Positions 59,880-64,000 of a stretch of 64,000 bases of DNA are shown here, in pieces (the first letter of the stretch is position 1; each line of letters opens with the position of its first letter). Where the stretch lies: positions 12,593,711 through 12,657,710 of the forward strand of contig NC_044495.1 of assembly GCF_902362185.1 (NCBI RefSeq). Reading direction: 5' to 3'. The notes under the pieces are model-generated. The model ran no database searches. It was not told where the DNA came from and saw only the letters and a list, made by a program, of their open reading frames with translations. Source of the stretch: Chanos chanos (taxonomy: Eukaryota; Chordata; Actinopteri; Gonorynchiformes; Chanidae). Made by a program: the position numbers and the translations under genes.

Positions 59880-62055
59880 ATGGATTCATTAAAGTAGTCA
59901 GACAGTATGATAGAAAGGAACAGCACAGAGAAGGACACTAGCTATAAAGGGGAAATTCTGCCAGCTGATGTATCATTGTTTGATGGGAAGGATGAACTGG
60001 TTAAATGGTTTAACTCACATTTTAAGCAAGCAGTGATGAGAGAGAGATATGTGAAAAATATAACATCAAAACTCCCAAGAGTGGCTAGTGGCATCCTGAT
60101 GCTATAAAAAGGGCATGGGGAAAAGCACAACGCATGAAAGAGGCCACAGAGAACACTAAATGGCTTTTAGTGGCACTTTTTAAAGTTTGACAACCTGAAT
60201 TAAAGACAGACAAAGATAAAATGCCACATGAAATGGATTGACTGAAGGCAGCTAACAACTTTATTTGGTCTGAGTGTGAAAAAAAAACAACAACAACAAA
60301 AAAAAAAACAGGCAGCAAGCCAACAGCTGCATGGTGTGAGTGCGAACTCACACTGATAGCGCCCTTACTGAATCAAAACCAGCACCTCTGGTATCTATTC
60401 TGTATCCACTCAGAGAACTAACTCATCAGACCATTGTAACTGTTGTTTATAAATATGTTCCCTTGTCAGTGGACCTGGCTGACAGACTCTCCTCAAAATT
60501 ACAAAATCCTAGAAAAGGAGGCATTAAGACATTGGAGGAGTTCCTGAAAGTAAAAACAATCTACAACTTACATCCTACGATGCCTGCCCGACATAAGCTG
60601 TATGTCAAAGTGAGCACAAGGCCAAAGAGCTGAGAAATGCAGTAAGAGATAAGTTGGAGGATTATGACACGGATGCAGGAATGGATCCAGGAATGGTGTT
60701 CAGAAAGCACACAGCCTATTGTGGACTGGAAAAATAAAGGTGATGAACCAGTGGAAGACTACCTGGAGCATTTTAAACAAGTAACGATTCGTGGGGAAAG
60801 TGTTACCACTCTATTCCAGGGACACTTCTAAATCACCCCTCCCTCCGACCTCTGTCCATTGCCGTCCAATAGTGGGCAGACGACCTCTATGTGGATGTTA
60901 TAGTTGGACCGTGGAAAGATGATTTTCTTGTTGATATCTGGCCTCGAATAACTGTCTTCCTAGACACCTACACGTAACCTCTCATTCAGACTAAAGCCCT
61001 GGGTGGTGGAGTTGAAGGGAACTACACACTCTCACTAACACCGACCTTGCCTATTGTCATTTAGATTGGGCCTCACAGAAGCCATATGGACTAGATCAAC
61101 TAGACAGGCCTTATTAGGAATGGAATGTCTCAGCCAGACCAGCTCAGAAATACAATTTAAAAATGGAGAGGTCAACTGTCTCTTACGGAAGAATAGCAGA
61201 CCTAGCTAAAGATCCAATCTGGGGCTAAGAACAAAAACGATTTTAAAAATGAAATTTAAAAATGGGGCCTGTTACTTTCACTGGGTCACTGCTACCCTCT
61301 ACTAGGCAATGCCTTTTAGGTGCTCAGGCAGTCCAAGGCATTTCACCAATATTCAAACAACTAGAAGAAAAAGGAATTTTGATCCAGACCTTGTCACGGT
61401 CCAAGCCCTCTCTTTCAGATCCTAGTCCATGTTTTCCTTGTGTCCTGTCATACATGTCTTGTCTGTCTGTTCCAGGTTGCTCCGGTCCATGTTTTACACT
61501 GTTTCCTGCCTGGTTTCCGCTCACCTGCTGCCATTTACCTCATCAGCCACTGCATTTAAGCCCTGTCTGTTTCCCCACTAGTTTGCCGGATTATCTCGCC
61601 ATTTTCATGTTTCCTGTGTTTGTTTGCATCGCTCATGTTACCTTTTTGACCTCTGCCTGTTTTTTGGATAGTGTTTATGCCATGTGTTTTTTGGAACTTC
61701 TGCCCGTTTTTTTTCTGTCTCTCTGTGCCTGACCTTCTCTGCCTGTTTTTGACTACTGCCCACTGGTACCGTCACCGTGATTCAGTCTTTTGGATTTCTT
61801 GGAAAATAAGACTTCATTAAACATCTGCTAAAATATATTCTGTCCTCTGAGTCTGCTTTTGGGTCCTCAGTCTACCAGGCCTCACCGGCCCTAACAGACC
61901 TCTAGCGGCAGTAACGGTCCTATATGGCCAGTTAAGCAAGCGGATGGAAGCTGTCAACTTACTAATGACTACAGAGAAGCCAACAGACACACTGATAAGC
62001 TCACACCTTTGGTGGCAGATCTGTCTAACATTTTTAATGCCATCAAACCATAACA
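59880..62055 (+). mobile_element. Endogenous retrovirus-like gag-pol fossil
   Basis: This is a broken copy. Short pieces resemble a retroviral gag (about 59.9-60.8 kb), and a pol part with reverse transcriptase-like sequence (PSTRQCLLGAQAVQGISP and FKQLEEKGI) lies at about 61.26-61.39 kb. Further reverse transcriptase-like sequence lies after the inserted LTR (about 61.9-62.05 kb). The style recalls class I (gamma/epsilon-like) fish retroviruses, but the family call is tentative. Breaks are many, about ten or more, so it is old. I could not define its own LTRs; the 3' part of pol and any envelope are missing here. Confidence 0.5.
61392..61896. mobile_element. Solo LTR inserted in the retroviral fossil
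   Basis: The 505-bp unit starts with TGTCACGG and ends with CCCTAACA, giving the TG...CA ends of an LTR. The 5 bp gacct stand directly before it (61387-61391) and directly after it (61897-61901), the target duplication expected of retroviral or Ty3/gypsy integration. An AATAAGA-like polyadenylation region lies near 61806. No internal region remains, so it is a solo LTR, left by recombination between the two LTRs of a full element. Because it interrupts the retrovirus-like sequence, it is the younger of the two. The family (Ty3/gypsy versus retrovirus) is open. Confidence 0.8.
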
Positions 62056-63235
62056 TCCCTGCAGGAGTTCCTCGGCATGGTGAACTTTTACCACCGCTTT
62101 AACCCCCGAGCTGCTCAACTCATGTGGCCCCTGTATGAGGCCCTGAAAGGCCCCCAAACCCACTGTGAACTGGTGTGCGGAGAGGGGCAAGGCATTTGTG
62201 GAGGCTAAGACTGCTCTGGCTAACGCAAAAATACTGGTGCACCTATCACCCAAGGCTCCGATCTGCATTACCACGGATGCCTCGGACTATGCTGTCGGCA
62301 CGGTGCATGAGCAGTTGGTGGACAGTGCCTTGTTACGCCCTGGTGAACAGAAGTACAGCACCTTTGATTGGGAGCTCTCCTACATCTTGGAGTTCACTGC
62401 AGACATTTAGCATGTTGCTGGAAAAACCAACCTTGTTGCCGACTGCCTCTCCCGAGCCATCGCAGGGGCTGTCCACTTGGGACTTGACTGCGCCTGCATG
62501 GCAGATGACCAGGCCGCCGACCCGGACGTGCAGGCCTTCACGGCGGCTGTCACAGGGCTGCTGTTAGATGACATGGCCTCTGAAGACACTGGCACTGCGC
62601 TCTTGTGTGACGTCTCCACAGGTCAGCCCAGGCCAATCATTCCTGCTGGTTGGAGGCAGCATGTTTTCGATGCAGTCGCAGAGAGCCTGGGGGTGAAGCT
62701 CCACCGCACTACCATGTACCACTTACAGTCCAACAGGTTATGCGAGCGATTTCACACTCTATGAAGGCTGCTCTTTGGGCCAGCCTCAAGGACAGCAGCT
62801 CCCGTGGCTCATACTGGGCCTCAGGACCTCCTCTAAGGAGGACCAGTCCTCATCTGCTGAACTGGTTTACAGTCAACTGCTGTACGTCCAAGGGTCTCAT
62901 GTCCCCGCAAGTCTGCAATACGTTTTCATCCACCCTGATGCCCACTGTGGACCCCTGCAACCTTTCTACAATGGCCCGTTCCAAATCCTGGAGACCAGGG
63001 GACAAGTACTTTGTTGTGGACATTGGCAGCAAACTAGAGTGCATTTCCGTGGACCGCCTCAAACTGGCTCACCTGGACTTGGACCGACCACGCCACTGCA
63101 GGGTCCCTAAGGCTACTCCTGTGGGCACCCCGGCCTCTGCTCCTGTTCAGCAAAGCTGTTAGGGCTGGGCCATCCACCCCCCTTCATGCTGACTTCTTCT
63201 ATTATGGTGAATTCTGGGGGGACGTATGTAGTAGA
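62056..63235 (+). mobile_element. Ty3/gypsy pol fossil (RNase H and integrase parts)
   Basis: The stretch starts with SLQEFLGMVNFYHRF, the connection just after the reverse transcriptase core in Ty3/gypsy. It goes on with an RNase H part (EAKTALANAKILVHLSP, ITTDASDYAVG, KYSTFDWELSY), an integrase core piece (VAESLGVKLHRTTMYH) and the C-terminal end (DKYFVVDIGSKLECISVDRLK and LAHLDLDRP). A G-rich tract near 63215 could be the polypurine tract before a 3' LTR. The element is 5'-truncated and has several breaks. It abuts the retrovirus-like fossil. Confidence 0.8.
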
Positions 63236-64000
63236 CGCTATGGACATAATTCACCATAATCTGTGTTTTGCTGTATGTTCTACACATGCAGTTAAATTGT
63301 GTGTCTTTCTTAGTCAGGTAGAAATGAGCCCTTGAAGAAAGAGTGTTTTCTTGGTTGTGGAAAAATATCACACAAAATTACATTAATCATACCATATCAA
63401 ACCTTCCACTTTTCCCAAAGGCAATGAACAGTGATGAAATGTCCCTTCAAGTGTTGATTTTGTGCAGAGATATATATGGCCATTACAGCTATCACTGAAC
63501 TGGACTGCATAACTTCATTTTACGAGATTATGATACACATGTAAACATCCTTTGTAAACATAAACTAAATGGATATACTCTGCCAAGAGTCTGGATGCAA
63601 AATGTTTTGATGAGTCTGTTCTCAAGCATTACATAGTTTAAACAGTTTGTCAAAACAAGATTAGGATGTGCAGACAGTTTTTAGTTGTGTTTATGTTTTT
63701 ATCTGACATTTCGACACTCTGCAGCAGAAATAGTGCTCACTTGTCTCAAATTTACATTTTGTTGCATTTAGTATATTTATTAGGACTACATGCCCTCTAC
63801 TGGTGCACATAGTAATAACAGAGTATACTTATTTTTCCTGTTGACAAGTCTAATATGATGTAGTTGTTTGTTAGCCTCATTTCTTGATGGATTTAACAAT
63901 AAATTTGTATTAAAAAAAAAGAGAAATTATGACGATATAAATTGCTTTCACTTTCAACATAGGCAAAATCCTAAACGACTTATGTTTCATATCACAGGGG
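63236..64000. other. Window end, no gene recognised
   Basis: After the polypurine-like tract of the Ty3/gypsy fossil the first part may be LTR remnant. The remainder is AT-rich, unremarkable sequence with an AATAAA at about 63899. Confidence 0.4.

Noticed and set aside
61262-61732. 156-codon open frame running from the retroviral piece into the solo LTR
   Set aside because: The second half is LTR sequence read by chance; it is not a single protein.

Overview
This window reads as vertebrate, almost certainly teleost, nuclear DNA. It is AT-rich and has GT-AG introns. Its repeats are fish-type: L2-like and CR1/Rex1-like LINEs, a hAT MITE, retroviral and Ty3/gypsy fossils, and many microsatellites. 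The protein-coding genes are recognisable orthologues or relatives of genes on the long arm of human chromosome 14. SERPINA10, DDX24 and OTUB2 lie at 14q32.13, KCNK10 and GPR65 at 14q31.3, and BDKRB2 and BDKRB1 at 14q32.2. Three blocks that are separate in human therefore lie side by side here.

Left part (1-14.5 kb). A gene-poor lead contains a complete hAT MITE at 1662-1839 with an 8-bp target duplication. It is followed on the + strand by serpina10 (3745-5893; the Tyr-Ser reactive bond of protein Z-dependent protease inhibitor is visible) and ddx24 (6975-11903; all DEAD-box motifs present). otub2 lies on the - strand (14463-12264), tail to tail with ddx24, with the stop codons only about 360 bp apart. 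The exons I placed for each of these genes keep frame from start to stop.

Middle (14.5-40.4 kb). The + strand carries kcnk10, a TREK-2 type two-pore K+ channel, with seven coding exons from 19062 to 32353. Its third intron splits the first pore signature and holds a damaged LINE of about 3 kb (27.3-30.3 kb). Downstream of kcnk10 are 8 kb without genes, holding LINE scraps, microsatellites and an unexplained GC-rich repeat-like block.

Right part (40.4-53.3 kb). Five rhodopsin-family receptors all lie on the - strand, each with a single coding exon. Two belong to the proton-sensing GPR4/65/68/132 group; only the one at 43.1-44.1 kb keeps the acidic residue of TM4. Three are kinin (bradykinin) receptors: a B2 type, a B1 type and a divergent third copy that has lost both cysteines of the N-terminus/third-loop bridge. 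Several of the five have a good splice acceptor just before the coding exon and a plausible TATA-linked 5' UTR exon upstream.

End (53.3-64 kb). A long gene desert leads to a nest of fossils at about 59.9-63.2 kb. It consists of a decayed retrovirus-like gag-pol piece, a 505-bp solo LTR inside it (TG...CA ends, 5-bp target duplication), and a Ty3/gypsy pol fragment beside it. I found no bacterial-style system, CRISPR array, tRNA or rRNA gene. The points most worth a second look are the coordinated cysteine loss in the third kinin receptor, the unequal pair of proton-sensing-type receptors, the GIG second pore signature and PDZ-like tail of kcnk10, and the sequon-rich tandem repeat in serpina10.
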